Assembly: GCA_937907605.1 (NCBI GenBank)
Contig: CALCYI010000068.1
Span: 15,267 to 79,266, forward strand
Reading direction: 5' to 3'
DNA from: an uncultured Clostridia bacterium
GTDB lineage: Bacteria; Bacillota; Clostridia; Oscillospirales; Acutalibacteraceae
Length of the DNA stretch: 64,000 nt
In this document: positions 1 through 8,222 of the stretch, piece by piece
Position numbering within the stretch: the stretch's first letter is position 1
Layout of the letters: every line of letters starts with the position of its first letter
Position numbers and translations under genes: made by a program
Notes under the pieces: model-generated
Databases searched by the model: none
The model's input: the letters and a program-made list of their open reading frames with translations, nothing else
What the model was told of the DNA's origin: nothing

Positions 1-992
1 TACTTTTCAATCAGCTTTGCGCTCTCCGAAAATGAGCGCACTACGCCGACGGTAAGGAACGAAAACGAGGTCGCAATCATAAATGCGCCGTTAAAGGTAG
101 CGACGAAATCGCCTGCAGAAAGGCTGTGCTTTTGCAGCACGCAGTAGCCGAGGTAGAGCGGAAGCAGGAACATAAAGCCGAAAATCTGAACGCCAAACTC
201 CTGGAAGAAATAGATAAAATCAATCTTCCTGACATACTTCCTTTGATTTTCAATAACGTCGTCTATAGCGTCGTTATAGCGCTCAATCAGAAGCGGCTGA
301 ACGTCGTTCATTCTGACCTCCTTGGCGTAATCCTGGAGGTAGAACAGACGTGCAAAATAATCAGCTCTCCTGTGGTATTTATTATTCTCAATCTGCCTCT
401 TTGCCTGGAGGTTACCGATAATGCGGCTTACGGGAGTGAACACCGCGGCAATACCGATAACGATAAGCAGACACATAGGGTCGATAGTCAGAAGGATTGA
501 GGCAATCGTAATCAGCGACACGACCTCGCCGATATAGCGCTGAACGAGGAACAGAATATGCGAAACGCTCTCGCCCGAGCCCTGAATAACGAGAATAAAG
601 TTATTGTAAAAATCGGGGTCGTCGTATGAGGACAAATCAAGCTCCTTAGCCTTTTTGTACATCATATGGGAGAGTCCCTTAAGCATTTTCTGGCGCTCAA
701 TATTAAATATAAATTCCCTGTAAATCCAGTTACCCACCTCGGTAAGAAGCAGGATAACCGCAATTGCAATTACGGCAATTACAACCTTTTTCGTATCGTC
801 TCCGTTTGCGATAACGTCGATTACGTACTTAACGCCGATAACCGAGATAACGCGGGTGGGAAGGCGCATAATAACGCCCCAGAAGCATTCGCCGAGCACG
901 AGCACGGGCGAAATTTTAAACACCATTTTCATAAAGAAAAGCACGTTTGAGAAAATGGAATGAATGGGCTTGTCCGCTCTGTAATCATGCAT
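1..992 (-). CDS. ABC exporter, membrane-domain part (partial, runs off left edge)
   Basis: About 330 codons are visible, from an ATG at 992 (MHDYRADKPI) to the window edge. They encode the transmembrane half of a type IV ABC exporter: hydrophobic helices interspersed with polar cytoplasmic loops. The nucleotide-binding domain must lie left of position 1. The start overlaps the end of the upstream gene by 8 bp (its TGA is at 985-987), so the two are translationally coupled. A second ATG at 988 is in another frame and does not continue this protein. By analogy with paired clostridial exporters the two genes probably form a heterodimer exporting a drug, lipid or peptide. The substrate is unknown. 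Confidence 0.85.
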   Translation of the reverse strand, partial: MHDYRADKPIHSIFSNVLFFMKMVFKISPVLVLGECFWGVIMRLPTRVISVIGVKYVIDVIANGDDTKKVVIAVIAIAVILLLTEVGNWIYREFIFNIERQKMLKGLSHMMYKKAKELDLSSYDDPDFYNNFILVIQGSGESVSHILFLVQRYIGEVVSLITIASILLTIDPMCLLIVIGIAAVFTPVSRIIGNLQAKRQIENNKYHRRADYFARLFYLQDYAKEVRMNDVQPLLIERYNDAIDDVIENQRKYVRKIDFIYFFQEFGVQIFGFMFLLPLYLGYCVLQKHSLSAGDFVATFNGAFMIATSFSFLTVGVVRSFSESAKLIEK

Positions 993-2817
993 AGCGTTCC
1001 ACCCCGCTTTCCTGGGACTTATAGCGTGAAGCCTGGAGGGTAAACATTTTTGCGTACTCTCCGCCCGCTTCCATAAGGGAGGCGTGGGTACCCTCCTCGA
1101 TAACGCTGCCGTTTCCGAGTACTATAACCTTATCGCTGAGCACGGCTGAAGAAAGACGGTGTGAAATATAGATAACCGTCTTATCCTTAGTCGCTTCAAT
1201 AAGGTTTTCGTACATATTATATTCAGCAATCGGGTCGAGTGCCGACGAGGGCTCGTCGAGAATTGCGATATCAAAGTGCTTTGCAAACATTCTTGCAACG
1301 GCGGTTTTCTGAGTTTCGCCGCCCGAAAGTCCCGCGCCCGTTTCGTCAAATTCCCTTGTAAGCACGGTATCCGCGCCGCTCGGGAGCGACTGTATCTTGT
1401 CCCATACTCCGCTCTGCTTAAGCGCTTTTTCAGCCTCTGCGCGTTCCTCATCGTCGGGCTCATGACAAATTACGTTCTCATAAACGGACAACGCAAAGGT
1501 TTTATAATCCTGAAATACGGTAGCAAAGCGCCGTCTGAGAGAAGAGAGCTCGTATTCCTTGATATTAACGCCGTTATAGAGGATTTCGCCCTCGGTGACG
1601 TCGTAGAATCTTAAAAGGAGCTTAACGAGCGTGGTTTTACCCGCGCCGTTTACGCCGACGAGAGCGACGGTTTCACCCTTATTAATCTTAAGACTTACGT
1701 CCTTAAGCGCATATTCCTCGGCTGAGGGATACTTAAAGGACACGTTTTTAAATTCAAGGCTCTCAAATTCCTCGGCGAATCTCTCACCGTCGGGCACCTT
1801 GCTTTCATAGTCAAAGAAATCATGAAGATTCTGGAAATAGAGCGCCATATTAATCATCTCAGCGACGGAGTCGGCAATCTGAGAGGTAGTAGTACGCACG
1901 GAATTTATAGAGGCAAGCACTACGGAAAAGCCCGAAATATCAAGCCCCTTATCGCTGATGAACTGATAGGAAGCAAAGGAATAGGTACCCACGATAGGTA
2001 TAAATTCGCCGAAAAGCGAGCCTATCATTGAATAGATAAAAAGCTTAATACCGTAGGTCTTTATTATCCTTATATTATCGTCAACCGCTTTATTAAAGCG
2101 CTCAAGGATTACGTAAAAGATATTCGACGTTCTTATATCCTTTGAAAAATCCTTAAGAAAAACCGTACGCTGAGAATACGCTTTGATACGGTTATTAGTG
2201 GTCATAGAAAGGTCGCGCTTATAAAGCAGCTTGCTCTTTACAATCTGCACCGCGAAAACTATCGCAACGGGCGCAAGGAAAATAAGATACGCGGGGTCAA
2301 TGCTCGTAACGATACCGATAACGAGCACAAGGGAAATAATATTGCCAAGTATCATCGAGATGTCCATAACGAACGCCATGAAAATACTGCCCGTAAGTAT
2401 CTCGGTTGCGCGCTGATACGCGTCGTAAAACGCGGGGTCCTCATAGCAGCTTATATCGACCTCGCCCGCTTTTTTGAATATTAAATTATTCAGCCCTTTA
2501 TATATCTTCTTAAAAGCAATATTCTGGGCATAGTCGCTCGCGATAATTATAACCTCGTAGACAAGCCCTACGCCTAAAAACAGAAGGAGCACCTTAAGGA
2601 AATAATCAAAGCTCATATTCCCTTCGATTATCGTAAGGAGCACCTTTAAAAACAACACGCCCTGGAAAAACAGGGTGAAAACCTGCGTTGCAACCTGCGC
2701 GATAATAGCGGCGGGAAGAAGGCTCTTATCCGCCTTATTGAGTATTTTCATCGCGTAAAATATATTTTTGAATACGGGAACCTTTATATCATCGTGTACG
2801 GGAACCCAGCGCGGCAT
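985..2817 (-). CDS. ABC transporter permease/ATP-binding protein (exporter half)
   Basis: A full-length 610-residue fused exporter subunit. Residues ~30-320 form a six-helix ABC membrane domain; residues ~350-590 are the ATPase. Visible motifs are Walker A GVNGAGKTT (~388-396), signature LSGGE (498-502), Walker B ILDEP (~519-523) and the H-loop His553. All catalytic elements look intact. The start at 2817 follows a GAGGAGGTG ribosome binding site. It is the first gene of a coupled pair with the truncated gene at 1-992, probably forming a heterodimeric exporter. The motifs make the family certain, but they do not reveal the cargo. Confidence 0.92.
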   Translation of the reverse strand: MPRWVPVHDDIKVPVFKNIFYAMKILNKADKSLLPAAIIAQVATQVFTLFFQGVLFLKVLLTIIEGNMSFDYFLKVLLLFLGVGLVYEVIIIASDYAQNIAFKKIYKGLNNLIFKKAGEVDISCYEDPAFYDAYQRATEILTGSIFMAFVMDISMILGNIISLVLVIGIVTSIDPAYLIFLAPVAIVFAVQIVKSKLLYKRDLSMTTNNRIKAYSQRTVFLKDFSKDIRTSNIFYVILERFNKAVDDNIRIIKTYGIKLFIYSMIGSLFGEFIPIVGTYSFASYQFISDKGLDISGFSVVLASINSVRTTTSQIADSVAEMINMALYFQNLHDFFDYESKVPDGERFAEEFESLEFKNVSFKYPSAEEYALKDVSLKINKGETVALVGVNGAGKTTLVKLLLRFYDVTEGEILYNGVNIKEYELSSLRRRFATVFQDYKTFALSVYENVICHEPDDEERAEAEKALKQSGVWDKIQSLPSGADTVLTREFDETGAGLSGGETQKTAVARMFAKHFDIAILDEPSSALDPIAEYNMYENLIEATKDKTVIYISHRLSSAVLSDKVIVLGNGSVIEEGTHASLMEAGGEYAKMFTLQASRYKSQESGVERYA

Positions 2818-2845
2818 AAGACACCTCCTCTTTCAGAATACCGTT

Positions 2846-2874
2846 ATTTTAACATATTTGCGATTATTTGTAAA
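2846..2874 (-). promoter_or_regulatory. sigma-A promoter for ABC exporter pair
   Basis: On the minus strand TTTACA (2869-2874) is followed after 17 bp by TAAAAT (2846-2851), about 30 bp upstream of the start at 2817. Both hexamers fit the vegetative consensus moderately well. Confidence 0.55.
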
Positions 2875-2932
2875 CAACCACGGGAATTTATCCACGCTTA
2901 GTGGATTTACACGAACCATTAGTGGAACTGCA

Positions 2933-2961
2933 TTGAAAAGTTCACTAAATTATGGTATTTT
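2933..2961 (+). promoter_or_regulatory. putative promoter for YdcF-like gene
   Basis: TTGAAA (2933-2938), 17 bp spacer, TATTTT (2956-2961). The -10 is weak. Just upstream, TTAGTGGA occurs twice (near 2898 and 2920), and AGTGGAAC/GTTCACT forms an imperfect inverted repeat around the -35, so a repressor site is possible but unproven. Confidence 0.4.
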
Positions 2962-2985
2962 TGTGGCGTCGGAGGTGATATAATA

Positions 2986-3774
2986 ATGGTAAAGAAGAAC
3001 GCAAAGGATTTTTTACTTATGATACTGAGGATACTTTTAATTCTGCTCGGACTATATATTATATACATCTATATCGGACCGCTTATCTCGCTCGGCGTAC
3101 TAAACGCGGGTAACCTCTTCGGCTTTGCCGCGGGCGGAGCGTTAATCGTGCTCGGTATATTCTTAACTCCCGTTATTAACGCTTTTAAGGGCTCGGGAAA
3201 GGTCATACTCTCGGTTATTCTCACGCTCGTTATTGTATTCCTATCGGTGTTTTTTATAACGCTGTCGCAGGTGGTAAGCCATTCAAAATACACGGCTGAT
3301 AATCAGAGTACGGTTATAGTACTCGGCTGTCAGATAAGGGGCAGCGCGCCGAGCATAACTCTCGTAATGAGGAGCAGGGCTGCGGCGGAATACCTAAAGG
3401 GGCACCCCGACGCCGTGGCGATTGCAACGGGCGGACAGGGACCCGACGAGGATTTAACCGAAGGACAGTGCATATTCAACCTTATGACCGCCGACGGCAT
3501 ATCGCCCGAGAGAATATATATCGAGGATAAATCCACAAGCACCGACGAGAACATTAAAAACGCTAAGAAAATTATTGACGAAAATAACCTCAGCACCGAC
3601 GTCGCCGTAGCAACAAGCGAATACCACGAATACCGCGCGGCAATGATTTGCAAAAAGAACGGGCTAAAAGCAAGCTCAATCCCCTCCCGTTCATCAAAAA
3701 GAGCAAAGCCCACCTTCTTCACAAGAGAGGTTTTCGGGGTATGGATACAGTGGTTAAAAAGGTTTAAGGTTTAA
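2986..3774 (+). CDS. YdcF/DUF218 family membrane protein
   Basis: 262 residues. Roughly the first 105 residues carry three to four hydrophobic helices. Residues ~108-250 form a DUF218 (YdcF/SanA/ElyC) domain, recognised from VIVLGCQIRG near its start, followed by RSRAAAEYL, ATGGQGPDE and the DKSTSTDENIKNA segment. Family members are linked to cell-envelope functions (vancomycin sensitivity, envelope stress), but their reaction is not established. Start ATG at 2986 follows GGAGGTG. The stop codon lies inside a 7-bp tandem repeat (3761-3797). The C-terminal KRFKV is encoded by that repeat, so the tail may be recently altered. Confidence 0.85.
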   Translation: MVKKNAKDFLLMILRILLILLGLYIIYIYIGPLISLGVLNAGNLFGFAAGGALIVLGIFLTPVINAFKGSGKVILSVILTLVIVFLSVFFITLSQVVSHSKYTADNQSTVIVLGCQIRGSAPSITLVMRSRAAAEYLKGHPDAVAIATGGQGPDEDLTEGQCIFNLMTADGISPERIYIEDKSTSTDENIKNAKKIIDENNLSTDVAVATSEYHEYRAAMICKKNGLKASSIPSRSSKRAKPTFFTREVFGVWIQWLKRFKV

Positions 3775-3797
3775 GGTTTAAGGTTTAAGGGTTAAGG
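3761..3797. repeat. heptamer tandem repeat (GGTTTAA), about 5 units
   Basis: Four exact copies of GGTTTAA followed by a variant GGGTTAA. The array spans the 3' end and stop codon of the YdcF-like gene, and its last unit merges into the AAGGAGA ribosome binding site of the next gene. Confidence 0.9.
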
Positions 3798-3804
3798 AGA
3801 AAGA

Positions 3805-4227
3805 ATGAAAAAGAAGCTTTTGATAATCATACCTATAATGCTAATTATTATCGGCGTTGTTTCGGCTTTTTATATAAAGGGCTTATATAAGGATTTCGAT
3901 TTTAAAGGTGCTGAAAGTGTTACAATTTCGGATTTAGACGGAAAGAAAAGCGTAAAACTAACGGGAGAAGAAAAGGAATATGTTGAAAACTTCTGTTCTT
4001 CAAAAAGAGCTTATAGTGAGAAGATTGAGATTCCCGCCTGCTTCTTTGATACCGTAAAAATTACAATAAAAAAGAATCACATAAAATATGTAATTTATCC
4101 GTCAAACGACAGCTGCAGAAACCTATGTATTGAAACCCCGACAGGCACTTATTACCATGAAATGCGCGGAGACTTAGACAAATTGACTTCCCTTCTTGAA
4201 AGGCACGGAATTGAGTGGTTTTGGTAG
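3805..4227 (+). CDS. small exported/membrane-anchored protein, unknown function
   Basis: 140 residues with a Lys-rich N-terminus (MKKK) followed by one hydrophobic helix (~5-25) and no lipobox cysteine. This suggests an uncleaved anchor with a ~115-residue extracytoplasmic domain. Two Cys sit near the middle (around the CSSKRAY and CFFD segments) and another in DSCRNLC, so disulfides are possible. I do not recognise the family. The ribosome binding site AAGGAGA is supplied by the end of the heptamer repeat. The following gene has the same architecture and is decayed, so this may be one of a small duplicated pair. Confidence 0.6.
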   Translation: MKKKLLIIIPIMLIIIGVVSAFYIKGLYKDFDFKGAESVTISDLDGKKSVKLTGEEKEYVENFCSSKRAYSEKIEIPACFFDTVKITIKKNHIKYVIYPSNDSCRNLCIETPTGTYYHEMRGDLDKLTSLLERHGIEWFW

Positions 4228-4235
4228 TAAAAACA

Positions 4236-4741
4236 ATGAGAATTATGAAAAAGAAGGTACTAATTGTTGTTTCGGTTATTCTATTAATAGCCGTTTCTGT
4301 TTTCGGACTTCGTCAGCTTCAAATAAAAACTGCCATTCCGCAGGCTTCAAATCCCTACGAGCCCGACATTAGCTATAATGACAGTAAGCGTCAAATAACA
4401 AAGCTTCACGGCACGCCTGATAAAATAGACGAATAACCTAAGGAGATAACCGGCGGTTTTTATATGATATATAATAGCCTAAAAATAACAGCATTGTAAA
4501 GGCAGAATACTATTTTGTTAATAATCACCTGACGGGAATAACATATGAATTTCCAGAGGAAGAAAGCTTCTTTGATAATCAAAAGCAGTTTTTAATCAAT
4601 CATTTGCCTGAAGCTTTCACGGGCGAAGCCGACAAAAACGACGGTTCATATACCTTTTGTGAAAATGATTACAGTATAGGCGGCGAGTATATTACTATTT
4701 ATCAGGACAGAAATATCATTACAATTGATTATCTATACTAA
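4236..4741 (+). pseudogene. decayed small membrane-anchored protein gene
   Basis: Starting at ATG 4236 or 4245 (MKKKVLIVVSVILL) there is a signal-anchor helix and a short polar stretch. The frame then stops at TAA 4434-4436 and again at 4497-4499. In the +1-shifted frame from 4499 a protein-like stretch of about 80 codons continues (KAEYYFVNNHLTGITYEF to TIDYLY, stop 4739-4741). Read together these look like one gene of ~165 codons broken by a stop and a frameshift. No good ribosome binding site precedes the start. Alternatively, the first 60-70 codons may be a genuine short peptide. The upstream gene has a similar length and topology. Confidence 0.55.
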
Positions 4742-4745
4742 AAAT

Positions 4746-4901
4746 GCCTTCTCCTTAGAGGAGAAGGTGGATTGCCGAAGGCAAGACGGATGAGGTGGCG
4801 ACGTATAATACAAATACATTTATTTAATAACTAACTCTCAAGTAATAGATTTTCCACCTCATCAGTCACCTTTGGTGACAGCTTCCCCTCAAGGGGAAGC
4901 C
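4746..4901. repeat. palindromic MITE-like intergenic element
   Basis: Two arms in inverted orientation (4746-4798 and 4854-4901) share outer hairpins of the GCCTTCTCC...GGAGAAGG type and a GATGAGGTGG inner end. They flank ~55 bp of AT-rich sequence. Each arm contains two small hairpins: CTTCTCCttagaGGAGAAG and TTGCCGAAGGCAA on the left, TCACCTTTGGTGA and CTTCCCCTcaAGGGGAAG on the right. No transposase is present. The right arm encodes the last residues and the TGA stop (4889-4891) of the MATE gene. It can also serve as that gene's transcription terminator. Confidence 0.75.
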
Positions 4902-6304
4902 TTTTTGTTTTCTTCGCTTTGGGTATTAAGCTGTTTATACGTTTTTATTATCAAAACTACTGCTATTATAAAGGTCAGGACGTCGGATACGGGCATTGAG
5001 TAGAGCACGCCGTCGAGGGCGAAAAAGCGCGGAAGTAGTATCGCAAAGCCTACGCCGAAAACTATCTCACGTATCATTGAAAGCACGGTGGATTCAGCCG
5101 CTTTACCCATAGCCTGAAGGAAGATGAAGCACGCCTTATTAACGCAGGCGAGTATCATCATACAAAGGTAAATCCGAAACGCCTTTACCGCAAAATCCGT
5201 ATAGTATGCGCTCTCATTAGCCGCACCGAAAATATTGATAAGCTGCCGCGGGAAAAGCTCAACAATAATCAACGCAATCGCTCCCACGCACGTCTCTGCT
5301 CCGAGAAGCTCGGAGAACAGGAGCTTAACTCTATTATAAAGCCTTGCGCCCATATTGAAGCCGACTATCGGGATACAGCCCGCCGCCATACCTACGACAA
5401 TGGAAATAACTATCTGGAAGAATTTCATTACGATTCCGACAACCGCCATAGGTATCTGGGCAAATTCCTCCCTTGAAAATACTTCGTCAAGCGCGCCGTA
5501 TTTCCTTATCATATTATTAATCGCAGCCATTGCCGCAACGAGCGCGATCTGTGAAAGAAAGCTTGTTATACCAAGAGAAAGCGTTTTCCTTATAACTCTG
5601 AAGTCAACCTTGAAATCGCTCCTTGCGGGCTTTACAACCTTCATATGAAGGATATACCAGACCGCCATTACAGCGGTGAAAATCTGGCCGAGTACGGTCG
5701 CGACCGCAGCGCCCATCATTCCCCACCTGAAAACGAAAATAAATACAGGGTCAAGGATGATATTAATTACCGCGCCTGCAAGCGTAGTTACCATAGCAAA
5801 CCTCGGGCTGCCGTCCGCACGGATAATCGGGTTAAGCGCCTGACCGAACATATAAAACGGGATACCGAGTGATATATAAAAGAAGTACTCCTTTGAATTA
5901 TCAAAGGTCTGAGCATTTACGCTTCCGCCGAACATTGTAATAATACCGTCGCTGAAAATAAGATATATTGCGCTGAGAACGAGGCTTGATATTATCACAA
6001 GAATAATTGAATTAGCAACGCTTACCCGGGCAAACTTACTCTTATCAGCGCCGAGGCTTATGCTCACATACGCGCAGCAGCCGTCCCCTATCATAACCGC
6101 AATTGCAAGGGCGATTACAGTAAGCGGAAATACCACCGTGTTAGCCGCGTTTCCATACGAGCCGAGGTAGGTCGCGTTTGCTATAAATATCTGGTCTACG
6201 ATATTATAAAGCGCGCCGACAAGCAGGGATATAATACACGGCACGGCGTATTTTCTCATTAACTTGCTTATTTTTTCTTCCTTTAAAAAATTGTTATTCT
6301 CCAT
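4889..6304 (-). CDS. MATE family multidrug/Na+ antiporter
   Basis: 471 residues, about twelve hydrophobic helices in two six-helix halves, typical of DinF/NorM-type MATE exporters, which extrude cationic drugs in exchange for Na+ or H+. Start ATG at 6304 (MENNNFLKEEKISKL) is preferred: GGAGAT sits 7 nt upstream, and upstream codons would read through a hairpin. The helical core begins with RKYAVPCIISLLVGALYNIVD, the usual MATE N-terminus. The C-terminal residues ENKKASP and the stop come from the palindromic element, so the original tail may have been replaced. It is monocistronic with its own promoter, and the leader holds a terminator-like hairpin. Confidence 0.88.
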   Translation of the reverse strand: MENNNFLKEEKISKLMRKYAVPCIISLLVGALYNIVDQIFIANATYLGSYGNAANTVVFPLTVIALAIAVMIGDGCCAYVSISLGADKSKFARVSVANSIILVIISSLVLSAIYLIFSDGIITMFGGSVNAQTFDNSKEYFFYISLGIPFYMFGQALNPIIRADGSPRFAMVTTLAGAVINIILDPVFIFVFRWGMMGAAVATVLGQIFTAVMAVWYILHMKVVKPARSDFKVDFRVIRKTLSLGITSFLSQIALVAAMAAINNMIRKYGALDEVFSREEFAQIPMAVVGIVMKFFQIVISIVVGMAAGCIPIVGFNMGARLYNRVKLLFSELLGAETCVGAIALIIVELFPRQLINIFGAANESAYYTDFAVKAFRIYLCMMILACVNKACFIFLQAMGKAAESTVLSMIREIVFGVGFAILLPRFFALDGVLYSMPVSDVLTFIIAVVLIIKTYKQLNTQSEENKKASP

Positions 6305-6318
6305 ATAAAAATCTCCAA

Positions 6319-6360
6319 AAAACAAGAAAGCGCAAGTCCTGTTCGGACTTACGCTTTCGC
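6319..6360 (-). promoter_or_regulatory. terminator-like hairpin in MATE leader
   Basis: On the minus strand GAAAGCGTAAGTCC pairs with GGACTTGCGCTTTC (one wobble or mismatch) around a GAACA loop, followed directly by TTGTTTTTT and then the GGAGAT ribosome binding site. A stem plus U-run between promoter and start codon could act as an attenuator. No ligand-binding domain is visible, because the leader is only ~65 nt. Confidence 0.55.
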
Positions 6361-6375
6361 AACTCAACGTCAGTT

Positions 6376-6404
6376 ATTATATGCTCAAAAATTTAAAAAG
6401 TCAA
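6376..6404 (-). promoter_or_regulatory. strong sigma-A promoter for MATE gene
   Basis: TTGACT (6399-6404), 17 bp AT-rich spacer, TATAAT (6376-6381) on the minus strand. Near-consensus. Confidence 0.75.
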
Positions 6405-6446
6405 GAAAAAATTAATGACGATACAGCAAAATGCTGTACCGCCATT
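6405..6446 (-). terminator. rho-independent terminator of GPH symporter gene
   Basis: A 15-bp stem (6414-6428 with 6432-6446, including G-U pairs) with a three-base loop, followed on the minus strand by AATTTTTTC. It lies ~70 bp after the stop at 6517 and abuts the MATE -35 box. Confidence 0.75.
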
Positions 6447-6516
6447 TAAGTTATAAATCATTTATCTGACGGACTATATCCTCCATATTTTCCTCGAGGA
6501 TACGCGCCGCTTCATT

Positions 6517-8130
6517 TCAAGCCTCTTCGCTTTCTGCAGGAGCGTCAGCCTTTGCAGCCTCACGCTTTGCAACGAGAGCCGCAAGCATATCCTTGTGCTC
6601 TGCGTCGGTCATACCGTAGGACTTCATCGGGATTGCGGAAAGGAGCATACCAAGCGCAACAGGGATTGAGATAAGGAAGAACATTGCCGCAGCGTATTTA
6701 CCCATATCGGTACCCTGTACGATAGGATCCATCTTGAAGAACTGCTCGCCCTGAGTAAGACGGTAGTTAATGTTATCAAGGTTTTCGCCCGAGAACTTAA
6801 CGATGGTATAAACGAGACCCTGGATAAGAGCAGCGATACCGCCGGAAAGCTTGGTAAGGAAGGACTGACCCGAGAAGAATACGCCGTCAGGACGGTAGCC
6901 CTTATGATATTCCTCATAGTCAACGCAGTCCGCAATCATAATCGACTGCATTACGTTGATACCGCCCATTGAAGCAGCGGCAAGTCCGATACAAACAGCG
7001 GTGATTATAGCCGCAGCCCAACCGAGAAGGTTACCCTTGAATACAACGTATGCAACGAAGATAAGGGCGTAAGGAATAGCGCCGACGATTGTATAGAAGT
7101 TATAAATCGACTTGTTTTCATACTTCTTTACAAGGGCGGGAGTAATAGCCATAGCCGCAAACTGCGGAATAAATACCGCAATAGCGATTAAGCCGATTTT
7201 AATAATTCTCTGACCGCCGTCAAGGTTACCTACGTTATCAAACGCGTTGTCAGTGTAGTAGTAAAGCATAAGCGGCATAGCAAGAATCATAAGAAGCTGC
7301 AGAGGGCTTCTGAGAACGCCTGAGATAAGAATCTGGCGGAAGGGTCTGCAGGCGAACATAATTCTGAAGTTGTCGATAATGCCTCTCTTGTCCTCAGCGT
7401 CGCCGGGAACACGCTCACGGGTAACAAGACCTGCGATTTCAAAGCAGATAGTTGCAAACACGGTGATAATAACAACGGTTGCAATCCAGGCAGCCTTCTT
7501 GGTATCGTTATTCGCCATCTGCTGAGTATAGCCGTCAATGCCTACCATTGCGTTATACTTACCCTCGAACATGCCCTTAAGGAAGTCGGGGATAAAGCTT
7601 ACGATAGTACCGATACCGCCAACGCCCGCAGCCATACGTGCAAGGCCGATAATCTTCGCTCTGTCGTTTTCATCCTCGGTCATAAGCGAGGTAATACCCC
7701 AAAGCGGAATATCGCATACGGTGAAAAGCATACCCCAGATAATATAGGATACCGCCGCCCACGCAACGATGAGCGCCTTGCTTGCGCCGGGGCTGGTGTA
7801 AATACCGTTCATAAAGCAGAGAACGGTCATTACGCCGATAATTGCGGGGAAGAAAATCAGATAAGGTCTGCACTTACCCCATTTTGTGTGAGTTCTGTCA
7901 ACTATCGTACCCATCATCGGGTCGTTAATCGCGTCCCAGATTCTTGCCGCGAAAAGAATAATACTAACCGCAGCGGCAGGGATATAGAGAACTGTTCCGA
8001 GATAAACGCTTACAAGACCTGCAGCAATTACCTGGTAAATCAAATTCTGCCCGAACATACCTACGAGGTAGCCGAAAAGCTCGCCGCCAGTATAGGTATT
8101 GCGGGAAATTTTAGTTGCTGTTTTTCCCAT
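6517..8130 (-). CDS. GPH family sugar:cation symporter (MelB-like)
   Basis: 537 residues and ~12 helices. It has the glycoside-pentoside-hexuronide signature arrangement: an N-terminal region with DAINDPMMGTIVDRT, the KWGKCRPYL loop, and late DCVDYEEYHKGYRPDGVFFSGQ. The family takes up oligosaccharides or glycosides with Na+ or H+. Start ATG at 8130 (MGKTATKISRN) follows GGAGAG; an upstream ATG eight codons earlier has no such site. It lies downstream of a DUF2804 gene but has its own promoter between two perfect palindromes, so sugar-responsive control is likely. It is similar in design to the symporter at 37018-38562, but the two have clearly diverged. The substrate is unknown. Confidence 0.88.
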   Translation of the reverse strand: MGKTATKISRNTYTGGELFGYLVGMFGQNLIYQVIAAGLVSVYLGTVLYIPAAAVSIILFAARIWDAINDPMMGTIVDRTHTKWGKCRPYLIFFPAIIGVMTVLCFMNGIYTSPGASKALIVAWAAVSYIIWGMLFTVCDIPLWGITSLMTEDENDRAKIIGLARMAAGVGGIGTIVSFIPDFLKGMFEGKYNAMVGIDGYTQQMANNDTKKAAWIATVVIITVFATICFEIAGLVTRERVPGDAEDKRGIIDNFRIMFACRPFRQILISGVLRSPLQLLMILAMPLMLYYYTDNAFDNVGNLDGGQRIIKIGLIAIAVFIPQFAAMAITPALVKKYENKSIYNFYTIVGAIPYALIFVAYVVFKGNLLGWAAAIITAVCIGLAAASMGGINVMQSIMIADCVDYEEYHKGYRPDGVFFSGQSFLTKLSGGIAALIQGLVYTIVKFSGENLDNINYRLTQGEQFFKMDPIVQGTDMGKYAAAMFFLISIPVALGMLLSAIPMKSYGMTDAEHKDMLAALVAKREAAKADAPAESEEA

Positions 8131-8143
8131 GTTTACTCTCCTT

Positions 8144-8164
8144 TTTATTAACATTGTTAATAAA
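8144..8164. promoter_or_regulatory. perfect palindrome at GPH symporter transcription start
   Basis: Arms TTTATTAACA and TGTTAATAAA around a single central T. It lies just downstream of the -10 box (8168-8173) and so overlaps the expected start site. This is the classic position of a repressor operator. Confidence 0.65.
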
Positions 8165-8167
8165 TTT

Positions 8168-8196
8168 ATTTTAACAGATAATTAGACACTCTGCAA
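8168..8196 (-). promoter_or_regulatory. sigma-A promoter for GPH symporter
   Basis: Minus-strand TTGCAG (8191-8196), 17 bp, TAAAAT (8168-8173). It is flanked on both sides by palindromes (8144-8164 and 8203-8221). Confidence 0.6.
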
Positions 8197-8202
8197 TAGA
8201 AA

Positions 8203-8221
8203 TTTGTATAATTTATACAAA
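8203..8221. promoter_or_regulatory. palindrome upstream of GPH symporter promoter
   Basis: TTTGTATA and TATACAAA around ATT, centred about 16 bp upstream of the -35 box. It could be an activator site or a second operator. It ends 2 bp before the DUF2804 stop codon region. Confidence 0.5.
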
Positions 8222-8222
8222 A

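Noticed and set aside
992..1000. Frameshift between the two ABC genes at 985-992
   Set aside because: The 8-bp overlap with an in-frame start at 992 is a normal coupled junction, and both proteins are intact on either side.
3761..3797. Possible CRISPR array at the heptamer repeat
   Set aside because: The units are 7 bp with no spacers, and no cas genes are present anywhere in the window.
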